A DNA stretch of 64,000 nucleotides. Origin: JAAZZY01 sp964612505 (GTDB taxonomy: Bacteria; Chlamydiota; Chlamydiia; Chlamydiales; JAAZZY01). The notes beneath the pieces are model-generated. The model saw only the letters and a list, made by a program, of their open reading frames with translations, did no database searches and was not told where the DNA came from. The DNA lies in the NCBI GenBank assembly GCA_964612505.1, contig CAZTEX010000005.1, forward strand, positions 36,749-100,748, read 5' to 3'. The translations under genes were made by a program, and so were the position numbers. This document shows positions 1 through 8,659 of this stretch, one piece after another; the first letter of the stretch is position 1, and every line of letters starts with the position of its first letter.

Positions 1-2
1 AT

Positions 3-287
3 CTTTTACTAGGCGCTGGAGCGGCCCCTTATCAAACAAATGGGGTAGGTCAGACTCCCCACGAAGTGGCGTTAATGAATAATAAGCAAGAAGCCTTTCA
101 ATGCTTACAAAAAACAGTTCCTATGCCAGAGACGATACTAGGGATTATAACCGTGGCTAGACTCTTTGCGATGGGAGTGGAGGCTCTGAAAGCTATATCC
201 GCATTGAAGGAGATTCAAGCTGCCCAATACAAGAGTATCGTTGATCTTCTTCACAATATCACTCTTGCAGAAGAGAATAGAGCCTAG
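3..287 (+). CDS. Ankyrin-repeat protein, 3' end only (5' end outside window)
   Basis: The reading frame is already open at base 3 and runs to a stop at 285-287, so the start lies upstream of the window. The first residues (LLLGAGAAPYQTNG, then QTPHEVALMNNKQEAF) fit the end of one ankyrin repeat and the start of the next. The FQCLQKTVPMPE segment matches the C-terminal part of the next two genes (FNFLQTTCPMPE, FQFLQSTAPMPT), so this is the first visible member of a tandem paralogous group. After the PMP motif comes a helical tail of about 50 residues without recognisable domains. An internal GTG at 66 could be called as a start, but continuity of the ankyrin frame argues against it. Ankyrin proteins of intracellular bacteria often act on host proteins; that role is inferred here. 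Confidence 0.7.
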   Translation, partial: LLLGAGAAPYQTNGVGQTPHEVALMNNKQEAFQCLQKTVPMPETILGIITVARLFAMGVEALKAISALKEIQAAQYKSIVDLLHNITLAEENRA

Positions 288-318
288 TGCTCTTTACTTG
301 CTTTCAAAAGGAATATTG

Positions 319-1230
319 ATGAATCCAATTATGCATCAGCCCATTTGTTATCATTTTAATGAAATGGTTATTTCTCCATTGGACACATGTCCAACGGCTG
401 ATGCTATTTTTGCAAAGTGGGGAGTCAGCAAACTAGATGACAATAATTGTTTTGTCCATATTACTAGAAAAGTTGCTGACTTTTTCTTTTCCATTGGCAT
501 ACAATTAAGTTATGCAAAGACACTTTTTAATCGCGTTTTCTCTTCGAAAGAAACCCAACAACCCATTTGGCTAGAGCCAGCGGAAAGGGTAGATTCATAT
601 TTTCTTGATCTTCTTTCTAATCTTCGTAAAAAAGAGAATTGGAATGTCAATCAACCGATCTCTACATTCTTTAGAAAAGTTTTTCATTTTATCGACGTCA
701 CTATCACAACTTGGCAATCAGCAACTCCTCTTCTCCATCGCAGCTTAAAAAGTGACGATGTACAAGAAATAATTAGATTAGCATTAGTGAATAAAGAAGA
801 TACCCATTCCTATTTTGATCCTATCACAAAAAAAGGCTCTTCTTTAACGTTTGCGCTCACTAATGAAAGGTTCAATGCCTTTACTCTTCTTGCCCAAGAT
901 TTAGGGGCAGACTTAAACAGACCTCTTTATGAATGGCAAATTCATCTTCCTATATATTTTGCAGCCTCCATGAAAAATCCTATCCCTTTATGGATACTCG
1001 TTCAAGCCGGAGCCAATCTTACAGCAGCAAGCCAACTTGATGGCAACCAAGCCATACATTACGCAGCTTCATCTGGAAATGTTGAAGCTCTCATCGCCCT
1101 GACGCAAGGAGGAGCTGATCCTTGTGCAAAAAATAATGAGGGACATACAGCCCATGAAATGGCGCTTTATAATAAGCATGAAGAGACCTTTAATTTTTTA
1201 CAGACAACATGTCCCATGCCTGAATTTTAA
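319..1230 (+). CDS. Ankyrin-repeat protein, tandem family member 2
   Basis: I place the start at the ATG at 319 because the next two genes also begin MN-(I/R) and share a Cys/Pro-rich opening, and because AAAAGGA lies just upstream. The frame stays open back to 241, but that extension would overlap the previous gene. The N-terminus carries the group motif CPTADAIFAKWG. A middle segment contains SDDVQEIIRLAL. The last 120 residues hold ankyrin-like units (NQAIHYAASSGNVEALIALTQGGADP; GHTAHEMALYNKHEETFNFL is the last). The protein ends at PMPEF, without the helical tail of its neighbours. There is no signal peptide or clear membrane segment. It may be a type III effector, but no secretion signal can be proven by reading. 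Confidence 0.8.
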   Translation: MNPIMHQPICYHFNEMVISPLDTCPTADAIFAKWGVSKLDDNNCFVHITRKVADFFFSIGIQLSYAKTLFNRVFSSKETQQPIWLEPAERVDSYFLDLLSNLRKKENWNVNQPISTFFRKVFHFIDVTITTWQSATPLLHRSLKSDDVQEIIRLALVNKEDTHSYFDPITKKGSSLTFALTNERFNAFTLLAQDLGADLNRPLYEWQIHLPIYFAASMKNPIPLWILVQAGANLTAASQLDGNQAIHYAASSGNVEALIALTQGGADPCAKNNEGHTAHEMALYNKHEETFNFLQTTCPMPEF

Positions 1231-1295
1231 ACACCCTATTCAATTTAGGAAGAACCCTTTCCCATTTTTTTACTATTTTTAAACAAGAGAAATTT

Positions 1296-2009
1296 ATGAA
1301 TCAAATTATTCAGCCCAAGTGCCCTTACTTTCAAGGTGAGTTTGTTCTACCTTCTAGTATATGCCCAACAGCAGAAGTTATTTTTGAAAAATGGGGAATG
1401 AATTTAGCTGATGAACAGCACCCTTTCGCTAGACTAACTCACACAGCTTATAATTACGTGCAGAGCTTTTTTGCTCTCATTGGACTACGCAATCTTTTTC
1501 CTCTGCATACCAGCTTATATGCCGACGACGTACCCAGGCTTATACGCTTAGTCGTGCTCGACAAAGAAGATGTTCATTCCGGAGGAAAATTAGGTCAAAC
1601 ATTTGTAGAGTCTCCTTTATATTTTCCTACCTTCTTTGATAAATTAGGGGTATTAACAGCTCTTACTCAAGATTTAGGAGTGGATGTTAATTATCAACGG
1701 GTAGGTCATGCGAATGGTGACTCTGCCCTACATTTTGCTGCTAGACATGGAAAAGTCGCAGCAATAAATGTCCTCTTGCTTGCAGGAGCTGACCCTTATC
1801 AAGAAAATGTGTGGGGAGAAACGCCGCACATTATAGCGCTCAACAGTGATCAGAAAGAAGCATTTCAATTCTTGCAGAGCACAGCTCCTATGCCTACATC
1901 TAACACAGACATGGAAAGGCTAACGATACTATCTCAAAAGGTAAATGATATGATCCAGTCAATCAAAAAAATTATGAGAAGCCTGAATGCTAGAACAGAA
2001 TCCATGTAA
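1296..2009 (+). CDS. Ankyrin-repeat protein, tandem family member 3
   Basis: A 237-residue protein with the group opening CPYFQGEFVLP, then CPTAEVIFEKWGM, then ADDVPRLIRLVVL. The C-terminal half has ankyrin units (DSALHFAARHGKVAAINVLL, then GETPHIIALNSDQKEAFQFL) and the PMP motif, followed by a helical tail of about 40 residues (MERLTILSQKVNDMIQSIKK). It is shorter than member 2 because the segment between the N-terminal motif and the DDV motif is reduced. It lies 65 bp after member 2 on the same strand and is probably part of the same transcript. Function is unknown; host-protein binding is inferred from the repeats. Confidence 0.8.
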   Translation: MNQIIQPKCPYFQGEFVLPSSICPTAEVIFEKWGMNLADEQHPFARLTHTAYNYVQSFFALIGLRNLFPLHTSLYADDVPRLIRLVVLDKEDVHSGGKLGQTFVESPLYFPTFFDKLGVLTALTQDLGVDVNYQRVGHANGDSALHFAARHGKVAAINVLLLAGADPYQENVWGETPHIIALNSDQKEAFQFLQSTAPMPTSNTDMERLTILSQKVNDMIQSIKKIMRSLNARTESM

Positions 2010-2091
2010 GTACACTAACAAGAATCGAAGCCAACATCGCCCAGGCTAGAGAGAAACAACCCCCTTTATAAGGGTCATCGAGGATGATTTT

Positions 2092-2922
2092 ATGAATAGA
2101 ATAACATTATTTACACCCAATACATGCCCTTACTTTCAATCATCTTTACTGTTTCCTTTAGCTTTAGATGTATGTCCTACCGAAGTAGATCTTTTCAAAG
2201 CTGTGGGCATGGATTGGGAATCTGAAAGTGGACTTGTTGAGAGAATTAGTAGGCAAGTTAAAGATGCATTAGAGAGTTTTACTGTTACCTTTGGATTGCG
2301 CCCAGCGCCCACTCCTCTGACTGCACGCCTTATCTATAAAGGTGACCCAAAAGATTTGATCCGGGCTGCAGCGTTCAAGCAGATAGATGTGACAAATGCA
2401 TTTATTTTAGATCCCTCCGAGCCAACAAGAAAACTCTCTCTACTAGCTGCCATGATAGAAAGTAAGAACCATGATATGATAGCTACTTTGATTTTTCTTT
2501 TAGGAATAGACCCTAATTTACCGCTTCTCGGTGATGAATATAAAAACTCCCCCCTCCACTTGGCGGTTCAGAGTGAGAAGAATTTTGAAATAATTCATTT
2601 GCTGCTTCAAGCAGGGGCCATTCCCGAACAATCGAATCGTTTTGGATGGACGCCGCAGTTTGCAGCGCTCCTGGCAGGTCAGTGGGATAATTTTCAATTT
2701 TTAGCAAATCAGACAGGCCATCTTAATTTCCTTCATAAAGAAAGTGCTGACATTGTTCATCACATGATAAAAGAGGCGGCGATACTAACAAATAGTCTTA
2801 CGTCTATGACTTTCAACATTTTTAAAGATGGATTGAATACCTTTGCTAAAATGGTAGCTGATTTCTTTTCCACAGAATCAAAGGCAGAGACATTTAGTGC
2901 TGCTCCCCGGCAGATTTTATAA
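2092..2922 (+). CDS. Ankyrin-repeat protein, tandem family member 4
   Basis: A 276-residue member of the same tandem set. The opening MNRITLFTPNTCPYFQ and VCPTEVDLFKAVGMDW align with members 2 and 3. Two or three ankyrin-like units follow (NSPLHLAVQSEKNFEIIHLLLQ, GWTPQFAALLAGQWDNFQFL among them). The C-terminal 70 residues are helical and differ from the paralogues, with a moderately hydrophobic stretch near SMTFNIFKDGLNTFAKMVADFF. It is the most diverged of the group. It ends 8 bp before the convergent sucB stop. Confidence 0.78.
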   Translation: MNRITLFTPNTCPYFQSSLLFPLALDVCPTEVDLFKAVGMDWESESGLVERISRQVKDALESFTVTFGLRPAPTPLTARLIYKGDPKDLIRAAAFKQIDVTNAFILDPSEPTRKLSLLAAMIESKNHDMIATLIFLLGIDPNLPLLGDEYKNSPLHLAVQSEKNFEIIHLLLQAGAIPEQSNRFGWTPQFAALLAGQWDNFQFLANQTGHLNFLHKESADIVHHMIKEAAILTNSLTSMTFNIFKDGLNTFAKMVADFFSTESKAETFSAAPRQIL

Positions 2923-2930
2923 TTTTGGAA

Positions 2931-4127
2931 TCAAAGATCGATCAATAACACCGATGGATCTTCAATTATTTTGACGATTTGAGCAAGAAACGAAACAGCC
3001 TCTTGTCCATCAATAATGCGGTGATCATACGAAAGAGCTAAGATCATGATTGGGCGAATGACAATTTTGCCATCGACAACATAAGGTCTATCTGCAATGC
3101 GATGCATGCCTAAGATGGCACTTTGCGGTGGATTAACAATCGGTGTTGAAAACGTAGAGCCAAAAACGCCTCCATTACTAATGGTAAATCCCCCTGAGCG
3201 CATTTCGTCGATGGAGATTTTATTTTCTTTTGCCCGAGAAGCTAAATCAGTAATCTTTTGCTCGATCTCAGCAAAGGTTAAACTGTCACAGTTTTCTATG
3301 ATTGGAACAACAAGTCCCCTTTCAGAACTAATGGCTACGTTAATATCATAATAATGTCTCAAGACAATATCATCCCCATCAATATAGGCATTGACTTGAG
3401 GAAACTTTTTAAGGGCATAAGCGGCAGCTTTGATAAAAAAAGACATAAAGCCCAGGCGGACTTTATGCTGCTTTTCAAAAGCTTCCTTATGTTTTTTACG
3501 AAGCTCCATGACAGCTGTCATATCAACTTCATTAAAAGTTGTTAAGATAGCCATCGTTTGTTTGGCTTCCACCAAACGCCTTGCGATCGTTTGGCGAATT
3601 TTTGGCATTCGCTTGCGCTCTTCACGAGCTGCTATTGATTTAGGTTGCTCTTTTAAGGGATTTTGAATGACTTTGGAAGTATTTTGCACAACATCTGGCG
3701 CTCTAAGTTCTTCTACAAACGCCTCTGGAGATTTGCGAATTTCGTCAAAGATGGAAGGGGCCTGCTCTTTCTTTTCATCAACCGTTGCTTTTGGAAGGGC
3801 AACCTCTTGCGCCGGCGTCTCTTTTTCAGGAGAAGAAGAAATGGCAGGTTGTTGCTTTACTGGCTCTGAATCTTTTTTTAATCCCTGTTGAGCTGCAGCA
3901 TCCACCGACCCAATCACTTGTCCAATTTTAACAACATCCCCTACTTGAACATTCAAAGTCAACGATCCCGCTAGTGGAGCATAGAGCACTTGATTGACTT
4001 TTTCTGTTTCAATCTCAACTATTTCTTGATCTTGAACAACTTGAGATCCACTTGAAACTAAAATAGCGCTAATAGTGGCCTCGCTAATAGATTCACCCAG
4101 TGATGGCACTTTAATTTCAATGCTCAT
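2931..4127 (-). CDS. sucB: 2-oxoglutarate dehydrogenase E2 (dihydrolipoyllysine succinyltransferase)
   Basis: E2 core of the 2-oxoglutarate dehydrogenase complex, which transfers succinyl groups to CoA in the TCA cycle. Residues 1-75 form a lipoyl domain with the attachment lysine in ETEKV. An Ala/Pro/Glu-rich linker follows, a peripheral-subunit binding segment lies around residues 160-190 (MPKIRQTIARRLVEAK starts the catalytic core), and the C-terminal acyltransferase domain ends with the active-site motif SYDHRIIDG. The length of 398 residues is normal for SucB. The start is 2 bp from the sucA stop, so the two are translationally linked. The same order, sucA then sucB, is found in Chlamydia. 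Chlamydiae have a partial TCA cycle in which this complex is retained. Confidence 0.97.
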   Translation of the reverse strand: MSIEIKVPSLGESISEATISAILVSSGSQVVQDQEIVEIETEKVNQVLYAPLAGSLTLNVQVGDVVKIGQVIGSVDAAAQQGLKKDSEPVKQQPAISSSPEKETPAQEVALPKATVDEKKEQAPSIFDEIRKSPEAFVEELRAPDVVQNTSKVIQNPLKEQPKSIAAREERKRMPKIRQTIARRLVEAKQTMAILTTFNEVDMTAVMELRKKHKEAFEKQHKVRLGFMSFFIKAAAYALKKFPQVNAYIDGDDIVLRHYYDINVAISSERGLVVPIIENCDSLTFAEIEQKITDLASRAKENKISIDEMRSGGFTISNGGVFGSTFSTPIVNPPQSAILGMHRIADRPYVVDGKIVIRPIMILALSYDHRIIDGQEAVSFLAQIVKIIEDPSVLLIDL

Positions 4128-4129
4128 AA

Positions 4130-6883
4130 CTACCCTTTGAAAAGATCGGTTAACAGTTTATTTAGATTTTCTTTATGTCTTTTATGTGAGCCTGTCGCAG
4201 AAGCTGCTTGCCGATCTTTTCCAATGTACTTTGGTTTTATCGAATCTGGCAAAACTTCTTTCAAAATCGGCATCATATAATGCCAACAGCCCATGTTCTT
4301 AGGCTCTTCTTGTACCCAAATACACTCTTTAAAACCTTTATATTTTTCGATAATCTTTTCCAAACCTTCGCGGTCAAGTGGATAGAGCTGCTCAACCCTT
4401 ACAATGGCCATGTCGTCTCTTTTTTGCTTCTCTTGTTCTTCTAATAAATCATAGTAAATTCTACCAGAACAAAATATGAGCTTATTTGGTTTTTTTGGAG
4501 AGGCTGGATCATCTAAGAAAAAATGAAAATGCCCCTCGCTTAGATCTTTTAACGAAGAGGTGCAACGCTTATGGCGCAAAAGTCCTTTGGGCGTAAAGAT
4601 AACCAAAGGCTTTCTGTATGCTTTTAAAGCTTGACGTCTGAGTAAGTGAAACATTTGCGCGGGCGTCGTAGGATTTGCTAAAATCACACTATTGTCTCCG
4701 ATCAGCTGCAAAAAGCGCTCGATTCGCGCTGAAGAGTGCTCAGGCCCTTGCCCTTCATAGCCATGAGGTAATAGAAGAGTTAAGTTCGACAAGCGATTCC
4801 ATTTCTCTTCGGCATTGACTAAATAGGCGTCGATAATAATTTGAGCGCCATTGGCGAAATCTCCAAATTGAGCTTCCCATAAGACAAGCCCTTTAGCTGT
4901 CGAAATACTATAACCATATTCGAAACCAAGACATCCATATTCAGATAAATGAGAATCATATACTTCAAAATGACCCTGATCTTCTTTAAGGTGATTTAAG
5001 GGATAATAATCTTGGGCATTTGTTTGATCAATGATCACCGCATGACGATGACTAAAGGTCCCTCTTCGACAATCCTCTCCAGCAAGCCTCACAGGATACC
5101 CTTCTATCAAAAGAGAACCATAAGCTAAATTTTCAACAAGACCCCAATCCATGATAGATTGAGTTGGATTATCAAGAACGGCAGCTCTTCGCATGCTAAG
5201 CAGTTGCGCAATTTTTCGATGAGGAGTAAAACTTGTAGGAATCTCTGTCATTTTGATCGCGATCTCTTGAAGCGTTTTTTCATCCACTTGAGTTGAAATA
5301 TTTTCAAAAAGTTGTCCTACATCTTTCAACTTAGATTCTTTCCAAAAAGACCACCGATTACCTAAAACATCTCCCTCTTCTGGTTTTTTGCTCTGAAATT
5401 CTTTGGTACTATCTAAAGCTTTTTGTAATTTTTGCCGAAAGAGCTCCTCTTGAGCTAATGCATCTTGAGCATTGATCACTTTTTGAGAGACTAAAAGATC
5501 GGTATAAATTTGTTTGATCGAAGACTTTTGACGAATACGTTGATACTGGAGTGGCTGAGTATAAGAAGGCTCGTCCCCTTCATTGTGTCCATATTTTCGA
5601 TAACCCACCAAATGGATAAACACATCGCATTTAAATTTTTGACGTATTTCAACAGCGAGCTTTGTCGCTCGAATACAACCATCAGGATCTTCTGCATTCA
5701 CGTGAAACACAGGACATCCAAAAGTGTATGCGATATCAGATGGATAAAGTGTGGAGCGTCCCGATTCAGGTAACGTGGTAAAACCAATTTGGTTATCTAA
5801 AACAATATGAATGGAGCCTCCCACATCATACCCTTTGAGATGACACATCTGCATCGTTTCATAAATAATACCTTGTCCACTGAGCGATGCATCGCCATGC
5901 ACTTGAATGCCTAAAGTATGGCTTTTTGTCGTATCCCCTTTATGATCTTGTTTTGCCCGCACTTGTCCGAGCAAAATAGGATTAACAGACTCTAGGTGGC
6001 TTGAATTAGGGGGAATTGAAATATGAACACGCTTGCCATGATCATTTTCAACATCTGCAGAATACCCTTTGTGATATTTGACATCGCCAGAGCCTTCAAA
6101 AGCACCTGGTTCATAATGCTCTTCAAATTCATGGAAAACCAATCTATAAGGTCGTTCAAAGATATTCGTTAAAATATTTAAGCGCCCTCGGTGAGCCATA
6201 CAGAGCACAAGCTCATCTACATCTAAATCTCCACCATAGTTAATAATGGCTCTAACAATAGGAATAAAAGTTTCAAGCCCCTCTAAAGAAAATCTTTTTT
6301 GCCCGACAAATTTAGTATGAATAAAAGATTCAAAAAGCTCAGAGCGATTAAGGTAATCTAAAATGCGCTTTCTTTCTTCATTTTGGAGATCTTCTCCAAA
6401 GTGATGCTCGACTTTACTTTGGATAAATTCGACTAGATCCTGGTTGTCAATATGAAGATAATCAAAGCCAACTTTTTGACAGTAAATAGATTCTAATTGA
6501 AAAATAAGATCTTTGAGAGGCGCTTTGGGAGAACCTAACACTCCAAAAGTAGAGACAGTCTCACTTAAGTTATTCAAGCCATATGTTTTAGAATCTAAAG
6601 ATGGGGGTCTGGCGACATCTTCCACTCCGATGGGGTTAATTTGTGCAATTTTATGTCCCTCTTTTCGGTAAGCTTGTATTAACTGAAAAACCTTTAAATC
6701 TAAGCTACTTCCAGTTTCTTTAAGATTTAAGCCAAAAGTTGAGCCTGCAAATTCTATCCCTTCAAAAAAATGTCTCCAAGAAAGTTCAACCGAAGAGCTA
6801 TCTTTTAAATATTTCTGATACACATCTTCAATGTACTTAGCATTAGAAATTTGAGCAAAAGATAAACTTTTTTGTTGATCCAT
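4130..6883 (-). CDS. sucA: 2-oxoglutarate dehydrogenase E1 component
   Basis: Thiamine-diphosphate-dependent E1 that decarboxylates 2-oxoglutarate and passes the succinyl group to SucB lipoate. The 917-residue length is typical. The N-terminus has the SAKYIEDVYQKYLKDSSSVE segment of this family. Further in are the substrate-binding HRGRLN motif, the ThDP signature around GDAS and NQIGFTT, HNEGDEPSYTQP, and the transketolase-like central domain with SEYGCLGFEYGYS and HGYEGQGPEHSS. It is the first gene of a sucA-sucB operon read away from the coiled-coil gene at 7061. The 177-bp gap between them should hold both divergent promoters. No truncation or missing key residue was seen. Confidence 0.97.
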   Translation of the reverse strand: MDQQKSLSFAQISNAKYIEDVYQKYLKDSSSVELSWRHFFEGIEFAGSTFGLNLKETGSSLDLKVFQLIQAYRKEGHKIAQINPIGVEDVARPPSLDSKTYGLNNLSETVSTFGVLGSPKAPLKDLIFQLESIYCQKVGFDYLHIDNQDLVEFIQSKVEHHFGEDLQNEERKRILDYLNRSELFESFIHTKFVGQKRFSLEGLETFIPIVRAIINYGGDLDVDELVLCMAHRGRLNILTNIFERPYRLVFHEFEEHYEPGAFEGSGDVKYHKGYSADVENDHGKRVHISIPPNSSHLESVNPILLGQVRAKQDHKGDTTKSHTLGIQVHGDASLSGQGIIYETMQMCHLKGYDVGGSIHIVLDNQIGFTTLPESGRSTLYPSDIAYTFGCPVFHVNAEDPDGCIRATKLAVEIRQKFKCDVFIHLVGYRKYGHNEGDEPSYTQPLQYQRIRQKSSIKQIYTDLLVSQKVINAQDALAQEELFRQKLQKALDSTKEFQSKKPEEGDVLGNRWSFWKESKLKDVGQLFENISTQVDEKTLQEIAIKMTEIPTSFTPHRKIAQLLSMRRAAVLDNPTQSIMDWGLVENLAYGSLLIEGYPVRLAGEDCRRGTFSHRHAVIIDQTNAQDYYPLNHLKEDQGHFEVYDSHLSEYGCLGFEYGYSISTAKGLVLWEAQFGDFANGAQIIIDAYLVNAEEKWNRLSNLTLLLPHGYEGQGPEHSSARIERFLQLIGDNSVILANPTTPAQMFHLLRRQALKAYRKPLVIFTPKGLLRHKRCTSSLKDLSEGHFHFFLDDPASPKKPNKLIFCSGRIYYDLLEEQEKQKRDDMAIVRVEQLYPLDREGLEKIIEKYKGFKECIWVQEEPKNMGCWHYMMPILKEVLPDSIKPKYIGKDRQAASATGSHKRHKENLNKLLTDLFKG

Positions 6884-7060
6884 AAAATCCCCTTACCAGG
6901 CACATCTTGACCTATAGTACAACAAATATTTTTAGACTATCTGAGATTTCTTAAATTTTATCATTTTAAAAAAAACGCCAGTTCGGTAAAAAGCTCTGCA
7001 TTAAAAAAAACAAGCTCTTATCAAAAATTTTAGTATATACCCAAGGCGTAGGTTAGAAAG

Positions 7061-7516
7061 ATGAAAAGTGAAAGACTTAAAAAATTAGAGACCGAATTAA
7101 ACGATCTTGAGCAATGGCAAAAACTGGGCTTAGTGCCCAAGAAAGATCTCCAAAAGCATCAAGAAGAGATAGATATGATTCGGGAAAAAATTGAAGAAGA
7201 AAAAGAAAGGCTCCGATTCTTAAAAGAATCAGGTGATGTCGAGGAATATATCATCCCTAAAAAAAATGCCAGCCGAGCCTCTTATGCAGACAACCCTACC
7301 ATTCCCGATATGGATATGCAAGAAGATGACCTTGATAATATGGAAGTGACTATGGAAACGGTGACGATGACTGCGGAGTCAACGACTTCTAGCGAAGGTA
7401 AAGAAGATGACAATGGCGATGACTACACCCGCTCAGATGAAGAAGATCCTTTCAGCGACAAAAATCGTTGGAAAAGAGGAATGCTCGATGTTGATCCCGA
7501 CTCCGAACAGTGGTGA
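7061..7516 (+). CDS. Conserved chlamydial coiled-coil/acidic protein (CT053-like by position)
   Basis: A 151-residue protein of unknown function. The first 65 residues are a charged helical coiled coil (LKKLETELNDLEQWQKLG, then EEEKERLRFL). The rest is disordered and acidic, rich in Asp, Glu, Thr and Ser, ending in DVDPDSEQW. It sits between divergent sucA and hemW, as CT053 does in Chlamydia trachomatis as I recall that order. This positional homology supports it being a real, conserved chlamydial gene. Its 3' end overlaps hemW by 29 bp, indicating co-transcription. No enzymatic motif is visible. Confidence 0.8.
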   Translation: MKSERLKKLETELNDLEQWQKLGLVPKKDLQKHQEEIDMIREKIEEEKERLRFLKESGDVEEYIIPKKNASRASYADNPTIPDMDMQEDDLDNMEVTMETVTMTAESTTSSEGKEDDNGDDYTRSDEEDPFSDKNRWKRGMLDVDPDSEQW

Positions 7517-8636
7517 ACTGAGCCTTTATTTTCATCTCCCCTTTTGTCACAAAAAATGTGATTACTGCCATTTTTATGTCGTTTTAGATAAAGAAGAATT
7601 TAAGGAAAAACTCTTAAAAGCACTCCTTTGCGAAATTGATCAGAAGAAAGAGCTCTTCAAGTCGCAAAAAATTATCTCTGTTTATTTTGGTGGCGGTACT
7701 CCTTCACTTGTCAGTCCCTCTTTTATTTCAGCCATTTTAGAAAAGGTTGCTCAAGAGTGTTGCATTAAAGAAGCTGAGATTACCCTCGAAGTAAACCCCG
7801 AGAATCACTCGCTTCATCTTTTACAAGATTTTAAGAAATCTGGAATCAATCGTTTGAGCATTGGAGCTCAAACTTTCGATGATACATTACTTAAAACTCT
7901 CGGGCGCACTCATTTTGCTGAAGATATTGAAAAAGCAATCCATCACGCAAATCAAGCAGGCTTCACGAACATCTCGATTGATTTAATGTATGATTTGCCC
8001 TCGCAAACGCTCGAGCAATGGGAACAAACTTTAAAGAAAGCGGTTGCCTTTCCTATTTGCCATGTTTCCTTATATAACCTCTCTATCGAGCCTCACACAG
8101 TTTTTTATAAGTATCGAGAAAAAATTATTACCAAAATGCCACCTGCCAATATTTCTTTAAAGATGTTTCAGAGAGCTCAACAAGTTTTAAAAGAGAATGG
8201 CTTTTCTCATTATGAAATTTCTGCTTTTTGTAAAAGCCGTGACTTTTCCAGGCACAATGTGGGTTATTGGTTACAACGGCCTCATCTTGGCTTTGGCCCC
8301 TCAGCTTATAGCTTTTATAATTTAAAGCGATTTCAAAACATTCCCAATCTTCACAAATACTGTAAATTAATTAGTGAAGAAAAAGAGGCGACAAGTTTTC
8401 AAGAAACTCTTGATAAAGAAGCTCATCTAAGAGAAAGCTTGACACTTCATTTAAGACTGGTAGAGGGCTTTGAGCAAACAACATTTGAGAAACGCTTCGG
8501 AACATTCCCATTAAGTACTCAGCAATCACTTTTAGCGTTGATCGAAGAAAAACTCATAGAAAAAAAAGAAGACATTCTCAAGCTTTCTAAAAAAGGACTC
8601 CTTTATCATGATGCCATTGCAAGCGAACTCATTTGA
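7488..8636 (+). CDS. hemW: HemW-like radical SAM protein (CPO III oxidase family)
   Basis: A radical-SAM protein of the HemN/HemW family. The cluster-binding motif CHKKCDYC is near the N-terminus, followed by the SAM-binding GGGTPS, then EVNPEN, RLSIGAQTFD and the YE(I/V)S motif within HYEISAFCK. The length of about 382 residues fits HemW (heme chaperone) better than the longer anaerobic oxidase HemN. The frame is open from 7407, but I choose the ATG at 7488 because LYFHLPFCHKKC normally lies within 15-20 residues of the start, and AAGAGGA lies 7 bases upstream. It overlaps the preceding gene by 29 bp. Many chlamydial annotations call it hemN, so the heme-chaperone versus oxidase role is not settled. 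Confidence 0.88.
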   Translation: MLIPTPNSGELSLYFHLPFCHKKCDYCHFYVVLDKEEFKEKLLKALLCEIDQKKELFKSQKIISVYFGGGTPSLVSPSFISAILEKVAQECCIKEAEITLEVNPENHSLHLLQDFKKSGINRLSIGAQTFDDTLLKTLGRTHFAEDIEKAIHHANQAGFTNISIDLMYDLPSQTLEQWEQTLKKAVAFPICHVSLYNLSIEPHTVFYKYREKIITKMPPANISLKMFQRAQQVLKENGFSHYEISAFCKSRDFSRHNVGYWLQRPHLGFGPSAYSFYNLKRFQNIPNLHKYCKLISEEKEATSFQETLDKEAHLRESLTLHLRLVEGFEQTTFEKRFGTFPLSTQQSLLALIEEKLIEKKEDILKLSKKGLLYHDAIASELI

Positions 8637-8659
8637 GAACACTTGCATAGATCAAAATA

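Noticed and set aside
3097..3891. Several plus-strand open frames opposite sucB
   Set aside because: All lie within a strongly recognised sucB; they contain no domain and reflect codon bias of the true gene.
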